Of a DNA stretch of 64,000 bases, positions 1 through 12,345 are shown piece by piece. Within the stretch, counting starts at the first letter, position 1. Every line of letters begins with the position of its first letter. Under the pieces are notes generated by a model. It saw only the letters and a program-made list of their open reading frames with translations, was not told where the DNA came from and did no database searches. The DNA lies in the NCBI RefSeq assembly GCF_041146395.1, contig NC_090989.1:45348501-45412500 (forward strand), read 5' to 3'. A program made the position numbers and the translations under genes. Origin of the DNA: Eulemur rufifrons. Its lineage: Eukaryota; Chordata; Mammalia; Primates; Lemuridae.

Positions 1-2074
1 TAAATATATAAACATATAAATTTGATTTTTCTGGGGATGCTCAGCATGGAGACATGAGAAAAAAGAAATATACAGATTTGTCACAGAGGGAGGGACTGAT
101 CACCTAAAATGGCCAGAGAGCATTGTGAAAATGATGCAATACCTGCTAAATTAGTAAGTAGACACAAACTCTTCAGAATAGCCTTTATTTTGAGAGTTTC
201 ATGGAAGGAGTTACCATGGGGACATATTCTCCCTCACTAATATTAGCCTGTTGTCATTTAACAACTGTGAATGCTGAATTTTATCCCTTCTACTGAGGTG
301 TACCTTACATGGTATGACAACCTACTCCATGGGCTAATCAATTTCCTGTTAAGTTTGTAAAGAAAAATTGATAAATCTACAGAGAGTTCTTTCTCCATCC
401 ATGATTTGGGTCAGAGAGGTCCTACTTTTTGTTAACCATGACAGAATCTACTGGCTTTATTACTTTCTTCCATATGCAGGTTGGAAATATAGATTAAGTC
501 ATACCACTAGTAAATCTGTGGCAAGATCCTACAGGGTAATAAAAAACAGTGAACACATTCATTTCTTGGCTTTCATATGGGGGAAGTACATGGATGCCTG
601 GGCTCCAAAGGGATGACTTTGTACAGTTTTGTTTGTAGTTACACGTGGTCTGTATAAACAGATGAAGGGTCCTTGGCTTCCTTTAGACCAGGAAGGGTAG
701 TGAGATTCTAGCAGCCAAAAGCAAAACACTGATTGTTGGCTACAAACGAATTTGATCAATGGTCTGAGAGCTTCAACTGGCCATTCTATTTCCTTAGCAA
801 GCAATTCATCTTGTGCCAGCCACTGCTGTGTGCCCTGTTTGATTTTAGAGACTGGCTATTCATCACCGGTTGGTTTTCTCACCAAACTCAAGGGTGCCAA
901 TAAAGTTGCTTGTTGCCTCAAGATAGCAGGTGGCAATGTTGGCAGTTAAACACTCAGCAAGACGTCAATCTTACTTTTATTGCTCTGTTCCAGAAAAACA
1001 CAGAACTGAATGAAAGCACATTTCCCCACCTCCCAAGTTTTTTGAACTGTTAGATTGTTTGGGAAAAAAAAAAACAAAACTTAGCAACATTGAAGTTCCT
1101 TATAGTTCAAAGACCCTGATTGATATTTCCTGTAAGAATAGACAAATGACTTCTGCATAGAAATACATCAGGGAATGCCTAATACATCAGGGAATATTTA
1201 TTTATTTATTTAGTAAAATAAAATGTGGGAACTGTCTTTTGTAGTAAGATTTTGAGTGGTTAATTGTTTCATTGATCGATCCATTCACGGCATCTGGAGG
1301 GTTTCCTACTATCCCACGCTAACAAGAAACATGAGAGCACTGTTGATTCTCTGCCTAGATCCCCTCTGAATCCATTTGTGGTGTCTTTCTGTGCTCCCAC
1401 TCTCCAGGTTCTCTGTCATGTCCTCCTAAAGGTTTGCTCCCACACTTAGCTTCAGGGGACTGTCCTTGAGTAACTGGAGCTGCTCTGCCCACAGGGGCAG
1501 AGTGCTGGCAGTACCTGGGAGATAACACCTGAAGGGTAGCTCATGGTTTATGCAATCAGCTCTGTGATGTAATTTCTATTCTAGACTCTCCTAGAAACAG
1601 ACTGAGGTTGGGATGTGGTTTGACTTCTTTCCTTCCCTACTTCTTCATTAGCTTCTCTTGGAAGAACTTCCATAACGAATCTTCACAATCAAATAAATAT
1701 TTTGAAGGGATCCCTCTAGCTGTGATATGGAGAATAGAGGGTTGGCCAAGATTACATGAAAATAAGACTGGCCTCTGAAATATTGAGCATGTCATAGTTT
1801 TTTGGGTAGAAACACCTCAGGGAGGCATGTGGTCCAAACTTCACTCAGAGCAGAGACTTCTTCTAAAGTATCCATTACATAGAATCATCTGGTTTCAGCT
1901 TGAAGAGCTAGAAGCTCATTTTCTTACAGAACAGTCCATTCTTTTTCATATGGTTGCAACTCTTATAAACTTCTTCCTATAATGGGCCCAAATTAGTTTC
2001 CTATGAGTTTTACTCATTGTTTCCAGTTCTGCACTCTAGAATCTCACAAATTAAAACTGATCCTTTCTCATGTG
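1..2074. other. Non-coding stretch, no recognised repeat family
   Basis: I see no gene or clear mobile element here. The open frames at 368-616, 559-804 and 752-949 are short, overlap on opposite strands and look like nothing known. Small features are a 19-bp tandem duplication at 1162-1195, a short (TTTA)n run near 1196-1213 and an A-run at 1063-1073. Ancient diverged repeats could be present below what can be recognised by eye. Confidence 0.5.
1162..1195. repeat. 19-bp tandem duplication
   Basis: The string aatacatcagggaat occurs at 1162-1176 and again at 1181-1195, a period of 19 bp. It is followed directly by a short TTTA run. This looks like local replication slippage. Confidence 0.8.
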
Positions 2075-2702
2075 TGTCATGGTTAATTTTATGTGTCAAT
2101 TTTAATGGACAACAGGGTACCCAGACATTTGATCTAATTATTCTGAGTGAGTCAGTGAAGGTGTTTCTGGATGAGATTAATATTTGAATGAATTGGTAGA
2201 CTGAATAAAGCACCCTCCTTAATGAGGGTGGACCTCGTCCAATTGATTGAAGATCTGAATAGAATAAAAAGGCTGAGTAAGAAAGAACTCCTCATAGACT
2301 GATTGCTTTACTTGGGAAACTGATCTTTTCCTGCCTTCAGGCTTGAACTGAAAAACCAGCTGTTCTTGGGTCTTGAGACTGCTGGTTTGGGGACTGGAAC
2401 TACCTCATCACCTCTCCTGGGTCTCCAGTTTGTGAAGTGCAGATGTTGGGACTTCTCAGCCTCCATAGTCACATCAATTCCTTATAATAAATCAATCTCT
2501 CTCTCCCTCTCCTTTTCCTATATTTATGTATGTGTGCATATAAATATATATATACTATATATATAAATAAATATATTTATTTATATATTATCTCATATAT
2601 TTATATGCACACATACATATATGAGAGAGATAAGATATGTATGTATTATATATATGCACATGGAATTCGTTCTGTTTCCCTGGAGAACCCTAACTAATAC
2701 AA
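2075..2702 (+). mobile_element. Solo ERV-L-class LTR (MLT2-like)
   Basis: The segment opens with TGTCATGGTTAATTTTATGT and closes with the tail 'ctggagaaccctaactaatacaa', the characteristic 5' and 3' ends of MLT2-type LTRs of the ERV-L group. Matching internal landmarks are 'tgtttctggatgagatta', 'gggtggacctcgtccaat', 'tgggacttctcagcctcca' and 'caattccttataataaatc', the last containing the AATAAA signal region. No internal viral sequence follows on either side, so it is read as a solo LTR. The AT-rich tract near its 3' end has expanded and contains a perfect inverted repeat, annotated separately. No convincing target-site duplication was found. The class is fairly sure; the exact subfamily is not. 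Confidence 0.8.
2525..2619. repeat. AT-rich 25-bp perfect inverted repeat (potential hairpin)
   Basis: The left arm (2525-2549) and right arm (2595-2619) are exact reverse complements over 25 bp, with the core TGTGCATA facing TATGCACA. A 45-bp TA-rich loop that can itself partly pair separates them. The structure sits in the simple-repeat part of the ERV-L LTR. Such AT-rich palindromes can extrude as cruciforms and are often length-variable. Confidence 0.9.
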
Positions 2703-4152
2703 CACAACATCCCTCAAGTACAAATTTTCCTATGTAGCCTAATTTAACAGCTACTGATATCTTAAATATATTTTATCCCCTTTGTCCAGGCAGAAATTGT
2801 AGGCATTGACTATGCTGCATTGAATTAAAGGATTGTATTTCCATGAAGCTTTGGATAAATTCAAATGAATAACATGAGAAAACAATACATTAATTCAATA
2901 ATAATTTGTTTTATGCTATCAGAGCTTTGAGTGGATGAAATACAGGGAAGTATATTTTGATTTGGGAAGTAGAGTTTTTATAAAAGAATTAATACAGGAA
3001 GTTAAGCTCTGGTAGAGTCCCATAATTAAGGCTTCTGGAAATTCTTGAGTAGCGTGAGGTGTCTGAGATGAGAAAGAGTACAAGAATGCAGAAATGAACT
3101 CTTTGTCATCAATTTTTTCCTCAGACTGGCCCTGCATAAAAACAATCCCACTGATGATTTCGACTAATACTTACCTAATTCCTACTTCTTAAATGAATTA
3201 ATAAATTTAATATTTTTGTACACATGTTTTAGATATAAACTATTTTCTTTAGTCCCTTTTTACATAGTGAATCCACTTATTAAGAACAGAGTCAACAGAA
3301 TACTCCTTGGTTATAAGACAATTGCTAAGACATACATTAATATCTAACTTGGTTGACAACATTAAGATAAAATTCTTTAAGAGTATAGGTCAATGAAATA
3401 AAGCATCATGGCCCTTAATTACAATCATCCATGCAGTCTAGCCTTTTAAGACCCCAGGGTACATAGATTCTGCATTATTAAAACATGCAAAGAATTAGTT
3501 ATTTCCTGGAAAAAATTAATATTTTCCTGAGAAAATTACTTTCATCTTGGTCAACTCTCTTTATGTTTTACTCAACAATTAATGAATTAATAAAAGGATT
3601 TAGAAAATGATAACAGGCCATAGTTGCACATACAAAGGCATATACGACTAGAAAGTCCATGGGCTTTTGGACAACTGGAGGAAGTAGTTTAGAGCTTAAA
3701 GAATGGTGGGAAGCTGTCAAGGTAAGTTACAAAAGCAGGTAGGTATTAGGGTGTCTATAACTGATATCAAGCAAATTCATGACATATAGACATGTTGTTA
3801 CTGAATGCCAACAGCAGATACTGAATATCAAAGACATTTTTATTCTCCTAAATTATCTGTGACGATTTTATCTATTTTTTAGTAAAATTATCTATTTTTT
3901 TTGCTTACACAAAGTTAACTGTACAGGCTCTACAAGAAGCCAGAGCAAAATAAATGTAACCAAAATCCAAACTCATCGATTTCATCCATTCTTCTATTCG
4001 ATAACATGTTTTAGCATGAGCATAGTATGAAAGTCTGAACTCTGCTATTTCCTCTGTTGGTCTCAGTTCCAGAGCATCTCTCATAGTGTATTTCTTCTTA
4101 TTAATTAAGATTGTGAACAAAGGTGTATTCTCCTTACTACATTTAGATTGTA
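2703..4152. other. Non-coding stretch, no recognised repeat family
   Basis: AT-rich single-copy-looking DNA. Open frames at 2919-3137 and 3905-4120 (minus) are short and have no recognisable domain. I see no clear SINE, LINE or LTR landmark. Confidence 0.4.
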
Positions 4153-4440
4153 ATTTTATTTTATTTTATTTTATTTTTTTGAGACAAGGTCTTGTTCTGT
4201 CTCCCAGGCATGATCATAGCTCATTGTAACCTTTAATTGCCAGGCTCAAGCAATCCTTCTGCTTCAGCCTCCCAAGTAACTAGGACCAGAGGTGAGCACC
4301 ACCACACTTGGCTATTTTTTTTTCTTTTAGTAGAGATGGGATCTGGCTATGTTGCTCAGGCTGGTCTCAAACTCCTGGCCTCAAGCGATGCCTCCCACCT
4401 TGGCCTCCTAAAGTGATGGGATTATAGGCCTGAGATACCA
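4153..4440 (-). mobile_element. Old Alu (AluJ-like), minus orientation
   Basis: Reads as an Alu in reverse: a (TTTTA)n-type tail at 4153-4178, then 'gagacaaggtcttgttctgt', 'aggctcaagcaatccttctg', 'agtagagatgggatctggc', 'ggctggtctcaaactcctgg' and 'ttggcctcctaaagtg'. The right arm (first in this reading) lacks about 15 bp that normally follow 'ctcccaggc'. Many CpG sites have decayed, so it is an old copy. It lacks the long linker seen in the other window Alus at 14451 and 21869. Confidence 0.85.
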
Positions 4441-6420
4441 TTTTAAAAACAATTTTTTACATAATCCAAAAGCAAGTCACCTGCCTTACCTGATACACAA
4501 CCAAATATAAATGAATATCTATAAATATATAAATAAAATAATAAATACAAATGACCTATTCCAATACCAAAAAAAAAAAAAAAAAAATTGAGCTGCATTA
4601 CACTACTTGAGAGATGCTAATTGGATCTCCAGTGTGCACCTTCCTAAGAGACTTGGGATAATTCTGATTTTATACAAACTTCATACTTTGCATCTGGCTT
4701 TGTATTCTAAGTCAGGTGAAAGATGTGACTCCATGATATTGTATTTATGATTTTTTTTAAAATTCAGTAACTAAAATTCACTTTGAGGAAATAGACAAAT
4801 GAATCAATGATGCAATAATTCTATCAATAGGAATCTTTATTTAACATAAATGAATATTTATAATCCTTATGATATACCTTTCCTAAAAAGCATCCTCACC
4901 ATCATCATCATCATCATACTCATCATCAAGTATGCATTTTCCAAGAGTAAGACAATAGAATAACAGCAAAACTTAGAGAAGATAAAGTCTGCTCTATAAT
5001 AGTTCAAGTATTTTATGTTATTGAACTGTGTTCTTCCTGCCATCCTGGCTGTGATCTGTTTTACACTGTCATCCAAATTCTTCACCAGCTCAGGAAATGT
5101 GTGCAATCTTTTAAAGAAAGACATTACATAGAAGTATCAAAATATCACATATACCCTGAAAATATGTATAACTACTAAATATCAATAAAAAAGATAAAAT
5201 AAATTATTTTTTTAAAAAATACTTCTTAGTTTATCTAGGCATGTGACATTCTGTTGAGGGTCAGAAAATCTCCATCCTTTATGGTTTCAAGATGACAGAA
5301 TAGTTTTGATAAATATTTGCAAATATTTTACAGTGATACATTCATGTGCAAAAGCCTATCACAGCTGGGAAAACCAGATGAGTATCAAGCATACTGACAT
5401 TACCAAATCATCTTTTTCCTCACCTAGATGAATACTTGATGAATAGCTTGACTGTGCGTGTCTTCAATTGTTCATGTAGAAGGCAGAGTCTGGGTGTGGT
5501 GAGACCATGGTAGGGAAAAGTCTGAAGAATAAAACTTGGTAAGGAAATTTATTGGGATATGTGAGCAGACCAGAGCTAAATTGAAAGTAGTAAGCCAGCA
5601 CTCAAGCCAAGAATATGAGCTTCTCTAGAACAGGAATGTTGGCTGTTGTTCTACTGTGACTCATCTGGGCTGTAGCTGCTCACACTATGTGTGAAATACC
5701 ACTGATGTGGGAGAAATAATATATATTGGTATTTTATTTTGCTATAGTCTGTAGTGATAGATGTTAGGCAGAAGATGTTCTGCTACTATATTCTTTCATC
5801 TTATCCATGTCTAAACCAAGCATGACATTTTAATAAGAAGTAAAATGTAGACTAAGGCTTTTCCAACATAGTTAGAATACCATCTGACTTACAATGGAAG
5901 AATAAATTAGGAGACATGTGAAAAGTCAAGAGTTCCTACAATATATAAACAAATGAAAGACTGTGGAGAAAATCTCTGAGCTGTGACATTTTCCTCCATC
6001 ACTGGTCCTTTCTGATATTTAAGATGGATAAGTAAGTGGGAAAGTTGAATTTAGTTCAAGTTTGAAGGAGTAGTAGAACTTGAACTTAAATATAAAAAGA
6101 TAAATTTTTCAAGCAAGGGAACTAGCAAGATTAAAGGCAAGATGTGGGACTGTTCATGATGGATTTTGGAGTCAACAGGGAAACTGATGGGATTATGTTG
6201 AAGATAAAAGAGAGAATTAGATCAGGGACAGAATGTAGAAGGCTGAGGCCAGGTTCAAGAAATTAATATAAAAATAAAATTTTAAACTATTATTCATAAA
6301 TATTTCACAGAATATTTTATGATTTTATAGTTAAAGATTTTTTAAAAGCAAATATTATGAACCATAAATATATATTCGACTAAGTCAAAATGTAAAACTT
6401 CTATAGGATAAAAATTAAAA
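4441..6420. other. Non-coding stretch with an A-run and a (CAT)n tract
   Basis: An uninterrupted A-run lies at 4571-4588. A (CAT)n trinucleotide tract sits at about 4896-4930 and gives a run of methionines in a spurious minus-strand frame at 4867-5124. I could not assign the rest to a family. Confidence 0.45.
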
Positions 6421-6424
6421 GATT

Positions 6425-7195
6425 ATGGATGATATAGAACTTTGGAAGACAGTTTGGCAGCTTCTTACAAAGCTAAACATATTGTTTCTCAAAGCCCCAG
6501 CAATTTTACTCCTTGGTATTTACCCACATGAGTTGAAAATTTATGTCCATGCAAAAAACCACATATTACCACTTACAGTGGTTTTACTGATAATTGCCAA
6601 AACTTGCAAACAACTAAGATGTCCTTCAATAGATGAATGAATAAACAGTGATACAGCTATATAATGAATATTATTCAGCAATAAAATGAAATGAGCTAAC
6701 AAGCCACAAAAAGACATGGACAAACACTAAATGCATATTGCTAAGTGAAAGAAGCCAATTTGAAAAGGCTGCATGATGTGTGATTTCAATAATATGACAT
6801 TCTGGAAAAAACAAAAGTATGGAAACAGCAAAAAGATCAGTAATTGCCAGGGGTTTGGAGGGAAGAATGGAGGGACAAATAGAAGCACAGGGGACTTTTA
6901 TGATAGTGAAACTGTTCTGTCTAATTCTGTAATGGTGGATACATGTTGTTCTACATTTGTCAAAACCTCTAGAATGTACAGCATAAAGAGTGATTCCTAA
7001 TGTAATCTATGGACTTTGGTGAATAGTAATGTATCGATATTGGCTCATCAGTCATAAGAAATGTACTACACTAATGCCAAATGTTAATGGTAAGGGAAAC
7101 TCTGGGTGGTGGGGGAGGTGTGGGAGTATATGGGAACTTTGTTTTCTGTAAGCCTAAAACTGCTCAAAAATGAAATCTACTGATTAAAAAAAAAT
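6425..7195 (+). mobile_element. Old L1 (L1M/L1ME-like) 3' end, plus orientation
   Basis: The segment follows the end of L1 ORF2 and its 3' UTR. Landmarks are 'ccagcaattttactccttgg', 'atttacccacatgagttg', 'aagatgtccttcaatagatg', 'aatattattcagcaataaaa', then the 3' UTR landmark 'ttgccaggggtttggaggg' and the final 'aaaactgctcaaaaatgaaat' before an A-run at 7184-7192. All frames are interrupted. The fragment is heavily 5' truncated. Assignment to the L1 superfamily is confident, subfamily is not. Confidence 0.75.
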
Positions 7196-7394
7196 CTATA
7201 AGGGATAATAGTATAAATATGCTTACAACACATACAGCAAGATTAAGTAGCAGGAATATATAAACAACTTTCTCATATCAATAAGAAAAAGACAATGCAA
7301 TAGAAAATGAGCAAAGGAAATAAACTGGGCAATACACAGAAAAATAAGTTTGAGTAGCAAGTAAATATGTAAGAAGATGCTCAGTCTCACTCAT
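7196..7394 (+). mobile_element. Possible L1 ORF2 fragment, out of order
   Basis: Weak similarity to the L1 ORF2 stretch containing 'caatagaaaatgagcaaagg' and 'gaagatgctcagtctcactc'. In an intact L1 this stretch lies upstream of the sequence found at 6425-7195, so the order is non-collinear. That means either a second insertion or a rearrangement. Confidence 0.4.
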
Positions 7395-7480
7395 ATCTAA
7401 CAATCAACAAAATATTTATGAAGCCTCTACTATGAGCCAGGTACTTCTCTAGGTATTTGGGATATATGAGTGAACTAAAT
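7395..7480 (-). mobile_element. L2 fragment, minus orientation
   Basis: Contains the reversed L2 3'-end landmark 'aaatatttatgaagcctcta' followed by 'ctatgagccaggtacttctc'. Short and diverged. Confidence 0.55.
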
Positions 7481-7664
7481 AGGGAGGCTTATTTGTACGG
7501 AGGTAAAATTATTGCAACTATGACATCATCTTGGCAAAAATTAATTATTTGATTTTAGCAACTTTTGGCAAAGGTTTAGAAGAACAGAAAATTTTATGCC
7601 CTAATGATAGTTGTAAAAGGTGGCTTAAAAATGTGGGGGAAAAATAACTTTGTTAGTGTCTTGT

Positions 7665-8220
7665 AGTGTTAAATGTACATACCCTATTACACCAAAAATT
7701 CCACGTGTAAGTATATAACCTAAAAAGGTTCTTGTATGTGTACACCAGGAAACATAAACAATAATGTTTATCACAGTATTGTAATATTTTAAGGAGTGGA
7801 AGCAATCAGGAAGTTGAAAAATATGAGGTATATATTTAATACAAAGGAAGAAATATTATCAAGTAGATAAAAAATTAAATAGATCTTAAACCACAAGTGT
7901 GAGGGGGGAAATGCAACTGGTAGAATATAAAACATGGAATAAATTATGTTAATAAAAATCACATGAAATATATATAATAGTATATATATTTTAAATAGAT
8001 CAGAAGAATCTTCAGGAGAGGTATAATATTAATTGTCTATGGGGAGAGCAGAGGAGAATGGGGAATTAAAGCAACTTCAACTTCATCTCTAGCATTTTAT
8101 TTACTTGGTACAAAATTTATAAACTAAATATGGTAAAATGTCAATGAATTTGTTTTAATGAATGGGTATAACCATTATACTATTTTGTGTATTTTGTTCA
8201 TTTTTAAAAGATCTACAAAT
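7665..8220 (+). mobile_element. Old L1M 3'-region fragment
   Basis: 'accaaaaattccacgtgtaa', 'aacataaacaataatgttta' and 'gtggaagcaatcaggaagtt' match the order of the L1M ORF2 3' region. The segment near 8160-8215 ('gtgtattttgttcatttt') resembles an old L1 3' terminus. It is more diverged than the 6425-7195 copy and is probably part of a separate old insertion. Confidence 0.5.
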
Positions 8221-8780
8221 ATAAACAAAATTGTAAGAACTGTAAGTGAATTTGTTACAACTCTATTACAAGATAAGGAAATGTTTTTATATACCTATCA
8301 GGGCTTCTGATTTAAAATGACATCTAATAATAACATAGCCATGTCCAACCTTTTATAAAAGATTGAGGATGTAGACACCAAAAGGTAAAAGCTCCCAGCA
8401 ACACAGGGACAACCTGAGCAGAATTTTCTCTAATTTGTAGATCAAAGAAGTTGAAGGAAAAATTAGTCTGTGGAATGCTTAAAGTGGTGGCACTAGAAAT
8501 AAAGCAAACCTATTCACCAGATATTAATATAAAAATCCCTTTAGCCCTCCCTGTAGTCTGTTCATTGGTCCAGAGAGGAAACAAAATACCTCACCAGACA
8601 GAACAATTGGCAGCCTCTCTTCACTGTGATCCTGGTTTTTTGTGATGGCCAAATGTGGCCATCAGTATTTCTTGGTCTACATCTCATCTATTGAAAGGAC
8701 AAATTGAGAAGTAGGGACGACAAGACATACTGAATTGCATTCCATGTAGTGAAGTCTCCACAAGTAAAGCATTATTGCAG
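8221..8780. other. Non-coding stretch, nothing recognised
   Basis: The only frame of note (8451-8645, 64 codons) has no domain or splice context. No repeat landmark was recognised. Confidence 0.4.
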
Positions 8781-8794
8781 ACATTTTCATTGTA

Positions 8795-8945
8795 CACAAG
8801 AATCACCCTGGGACCTTGTTCATAATGTAGATTTGAACATTTCTCCTCCTCCTCACATTAAATATCTTGATGCAGGCAGTCTGGGATGAAAGCCCCAAGG
8901 CTCTGCATTCTGATGTTGATTGGTTCATGACCACCCTTTCAAAAC
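8795..8945 (+). mobile_element. Possible MER5/MER58-type hAT fragment
   Basis: 'caagaatcaccctgggacct', 'tgttcataatgtagattt' and 'aaggctctgcattctgatg' follow the layout of small non-autonomous hAT-Charlie elements. The terminal inverted repeats are not clear. Confidence 0.45.
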
Positions 8946-9902
8946 CACGCTGTCATCTAGGCCACAATGAGAAGAGCCCCAAGTTAACAACATAAACTGG
9001 AAATTGTAGGGTTTTTTTTTTTTCTTTTTCATCTATGCCATCCAGTTAGTTATACATTATACATTGAGAAAAGTCCCCAATCAGCCCAAGAAAACTGAAA
9101 GCCACTAGGCTATGGAAACAGAAAGAAATTTTTCTAACATTTTTGGTCTCCTCTTTAAAATATAAGAAGACATGTTTTCTTTTTAGCAGATGCAGAAAGT
9201 CAGAGAAAAATCTGAGATAATTTAACTAAAAGATGAAACACATAGAAGGAAGAGAGGGGAAAGGGGAAGTTAAAGAAGATAGGGAGAAAGGAAATTAAAA
9301 TACAGTATCAGAGGTAGGAAGGAATACAATAAAAAAGGCTGAAAATAAATCAGCAATTGAAGGTAAAACATGAAAAGCTCTCCTGTAATATATTTTGACC
9401 TCCAGTCTACTCTAGTTAGTTTATGGTGCTGCTGGGTAAATTCCACCACCCAGGAGGAAAGCTCACCCTTGAAGTATGCTCTCCTTACTTCTCTTTGGAT
9501 TCCATTCCTTTTCCAGATGCAGGTACTGTGTCTACCACCAAATAACTTATCCCAGAGTTGAGCTGGAATCTTTTATTATTTTTTATAAAAAGAATGCAAT
9601 ATTTCTGGTATTTTTATTTAGCATTTGGAAAAAATATCTAAACTATTTGCATGAAGCACTTTGCCAATAGAAACTTTCCTCACCCCTCTCTACAGAGCAA
9701 TACCATGCCAACTTCATTGCCAAGTATCTTGAGGAAGTATTTCTTGCATGCTAAAAACTCATACTAAATTATCTGACTAATTTTGTTTAATTAAGACAGC
9801 ACAGTAAACCACCTGAAGAAAATGTTAGCTGTCAAAATTCCTTAGATCTCTCATCTTCTGTACAGGATCTGTGAGTATCCTTTAACTGTTAATTTTTTTA
9901 TT
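8946..9902. other. Non-coding stretch, nothing recognised
   Basis: Contains a T-run at 9011-9021 and purine-rich DNA around 9240-9300. The frames at 9370-9561 and 9476-9670 overlap each other and have no recognisable product. Confidence 0.4.
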
Positions 9903-12311
9903 AAATTTTTTTTGATTGACAAATAAATATATATATTTTTGATACATAATATGATATTTTGATATATGTCTAAACTTTGGAATGACTACCTCAAAATATT
10001 AACATATGAATTACCTCAAAAATTTATTACTTTTTGTGGTGAGAACATTTAAAACATATTACTCTCTTGTCAATTTTCAGATATACAATATATTGTTAAT
10101 TGTAGTTACCATGATGTACAACAGATCTTTTAAACTTATTCTCCCTAATGGAAATTTTGTGCCTGTTCACCAAAATTTCCCTAATTTTTCCACCCACAGT
10201 CACTGATAAACATCATTTTACTCTCTGTTTCTATGAGTTCAGCATTTTTTTACATTCCACATGTAAGTGAGATCATATGGTATTTGTCTTCCTCTTCCTG
10301 GTTTATTTCACTTAGTAGATTCATCCATGTTGTCACAAATGACAAGGTTTTCTCCCTTTTTAAGGCTGAATAGTATTCCATTCTGTATATATGCCACATT
10401 TTCTTTATCCATTCATTCATCTATGGATACTTAGGTTGATCCCATAGGTTGGCTATTGTGAATAATGATGCAATGAACATGGGAGGGCAGATATTCCTTT
10501 GACATATTGATTTCAGTTCCTTTGGCTATATACCCAGAAGTGGTATTACTGGATCATATAGTAGTTTTTTTTGTTTTTTTTTGAGGAATGCATATGATTT
10601 TATATAATGGTTATATTAATTTACATTCCCACCAACAATGTATAAGATTTCTCTTTATTATGGGTCCTTGCAAACATATCTTCCATTTTTTTGATAAAAA
10701 CTATTCTAATAGGTGTGAGGTGATAGCTCATTGTGGTTTTAATTTGCACTTCCCTAATATTAGTGATGCTGATCATTTTTTCATGTATGTGTTGACCATT
10801 TGTATGTCTTCTTTTGAGAAATGTCTGTTTAGGTCTTTTGCCCATTTTTAATCAGGTTATTTGTTTTTTACTATTGAGTTGTTTGAGTTCCTTATATATT
10901 TTAGATATTAACCCCTTATCAGATATATGGTTTGCAAATATTTTCTACTATTCTGTGTGTTGTCTCTTCCTTTTGTTAATCTTTTTTTTTTCTTTTTTGC
11001 TGTGCAGAAACCTGTTAGTTTGGTGCCATCCTATTTATCTGTTTTTGCTTTTGTTACTTATACTGTTGAGGTCATATACAAAAAATCACTTCTGAGACCA
11101 ATGTTATGGTACTTTCTACCTGTCTTTTCTTCTAGTAGTTTTATAGTTTCAGGTCTTATATTTAAATCTTTAATCCATGTTGAGTTCATTTGTGTATATG
11201 GTATGAGACAAGTGACCAATTTCGTTCTCCTGCACGTGAATAGCTAGTTTTCCCAACACTATTTATTGACAATACTATCCTTTACTCTGTGTGTTCTTCG
11301 TACCTTTGTCAAAAAATTCATTGATTATAAATATGTGGGTTTATTTCTGGCCTTTCTATCCTATGCCATTAGTCAAAGTGTCTGTTTTTACGCCAGTACC
11401 ATGCTATTTTGATTATAGTAACTTTATAATATGTTTTAAAATCAGAGAATATGATGCCTCCAGCTTTGTTCTTTTAGCTCAAGATTTTTTTAGCTATTCA
11501 AGGTCTTTTGTGGCTCAATAAATTTAAGGATTGTTTTTTCTATTTTCATAAAATATTATGCTGGAATTTTGATAGGCATTACATTGTATCTGCAGGTCAC
11601 TTTGGGTAGCATAGATATTTTTATAATTCTTCTAATCAATGAACACAGACTGTGGTTCCATATATTTATGTTTTCTTCAGTTTCACTTATCAATGTTTAA
11701 TAGTTTTCGGTATACATATTTTTACCTCCTTGGTTAAATGTACGCCCAAGTATTGATTTATTTTTGTGGTTGCTATTTTAAATGAGATTGTTTTTCAAAT
11801 TTCCTTTTTGGATCGTTTGTTATTAGCATATAGAAATGTTACTGATTTTTGTTTGTTGATTTTGAATCTTGCAATTTTACTGAATTTGTGTATCAATTCT
11901 GACAGGTTTTTTTGGTAGAGTCTTTAGGGTTTTCTATGTATTAGATCATGTTGTTAGCAAACAGAGACGATTTCACTTCTCCTTTCCTTTTAGGATGCCT
12001 TTTATTTCATTCTCCTGCCTGATTGCTCTGACTAGTACTCTCAGTATGTAGTAGGTTGAAAAGAAGTTGTGAAAGTAGGCATTTTTGTCTTGTCCCTGAT
12101 CTTAGAGTAAAAGCTTTTAACTTTTCACCATTTATAATGATGTTAGCTGTAAAACTGTTATATATGGCATTTATTGTGTTGAGGGACATTTCCTCTATAC
12201 ATAACATGTTGAGTTTTTATCATAAAAAAGGGTTTAATTTTGTCAAATACATTTTCTTCATCTATTTGTATGATTATATGTTTTTTCCTCTTTCATTCTG
12301 TTAATGTGATA
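9903..12311 (-). mobile_element. 5'-truncated L1, minus orientation
   Basis: The left edge is the L1 3' end in reverse (T-rich tract, then landmarks such as 'gtggtgagaacatttaaaac'). ORF2 follows in reverse: 'aaggctgaatagtattccat' at 10361 is the reversed C-terminal segment, then 'cattcccaccaacaatgt', 'ttgacatattgatttcagt' and so on up to 'cattctgttaatgtgat' at about 12294-12310, where the similarity stops. About 2.4 kb of a 6-7 kb element remains, so it is 5' truncated. Compared with the 24.7-kb L1, the 3' end is of an older, broadly primate type. Confidence 0.85.
10250..12311 (-). pseudogene. L1 ORF2 reverse-transcriptase remnant
   Basis: Decayed C-terminal part of L1 ORF2 (endonuclease/reverse transcriptase), lacking the endonuclease and much of the finger region because of 5' truncation. 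Short surviving frames such as 12007-12207 (minus) include recognisable thumb/palm sequence around 'SGTRQKCLLSQLLFNLL', where family members normally have GTRQGCPLSPLLFN. The FADD catalytic box at 11947-11961 reads F-A-N-N-M, so both aspartates needed for polymerisation are gone. Frameshifts and stops elsewhere confirm a dead copy. Confidence 0.8.
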
Positions 12312-12345
12312 AAGGAATTCAAGACATGCATGCTTTTGAAGCAGT

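Noticed and set aside
4571..4588. A-run as the tail of a processed pseudogene
   Set aside because: No recognisable coding sequence precedes it and no flanking direct repeat was found.
4867..5124. Minus frame with a methionine run
   Set aside because: Produced by a (CAT)n microsatellite; no other support.
10814..11521. Hydrophobic plus-strand frames that could suggest membrane proteins
   Set aside because: They are the T-rich antisense of L1 ORF2; hydrophobicity comes from Phe and Leu codons in T-rich sequence.
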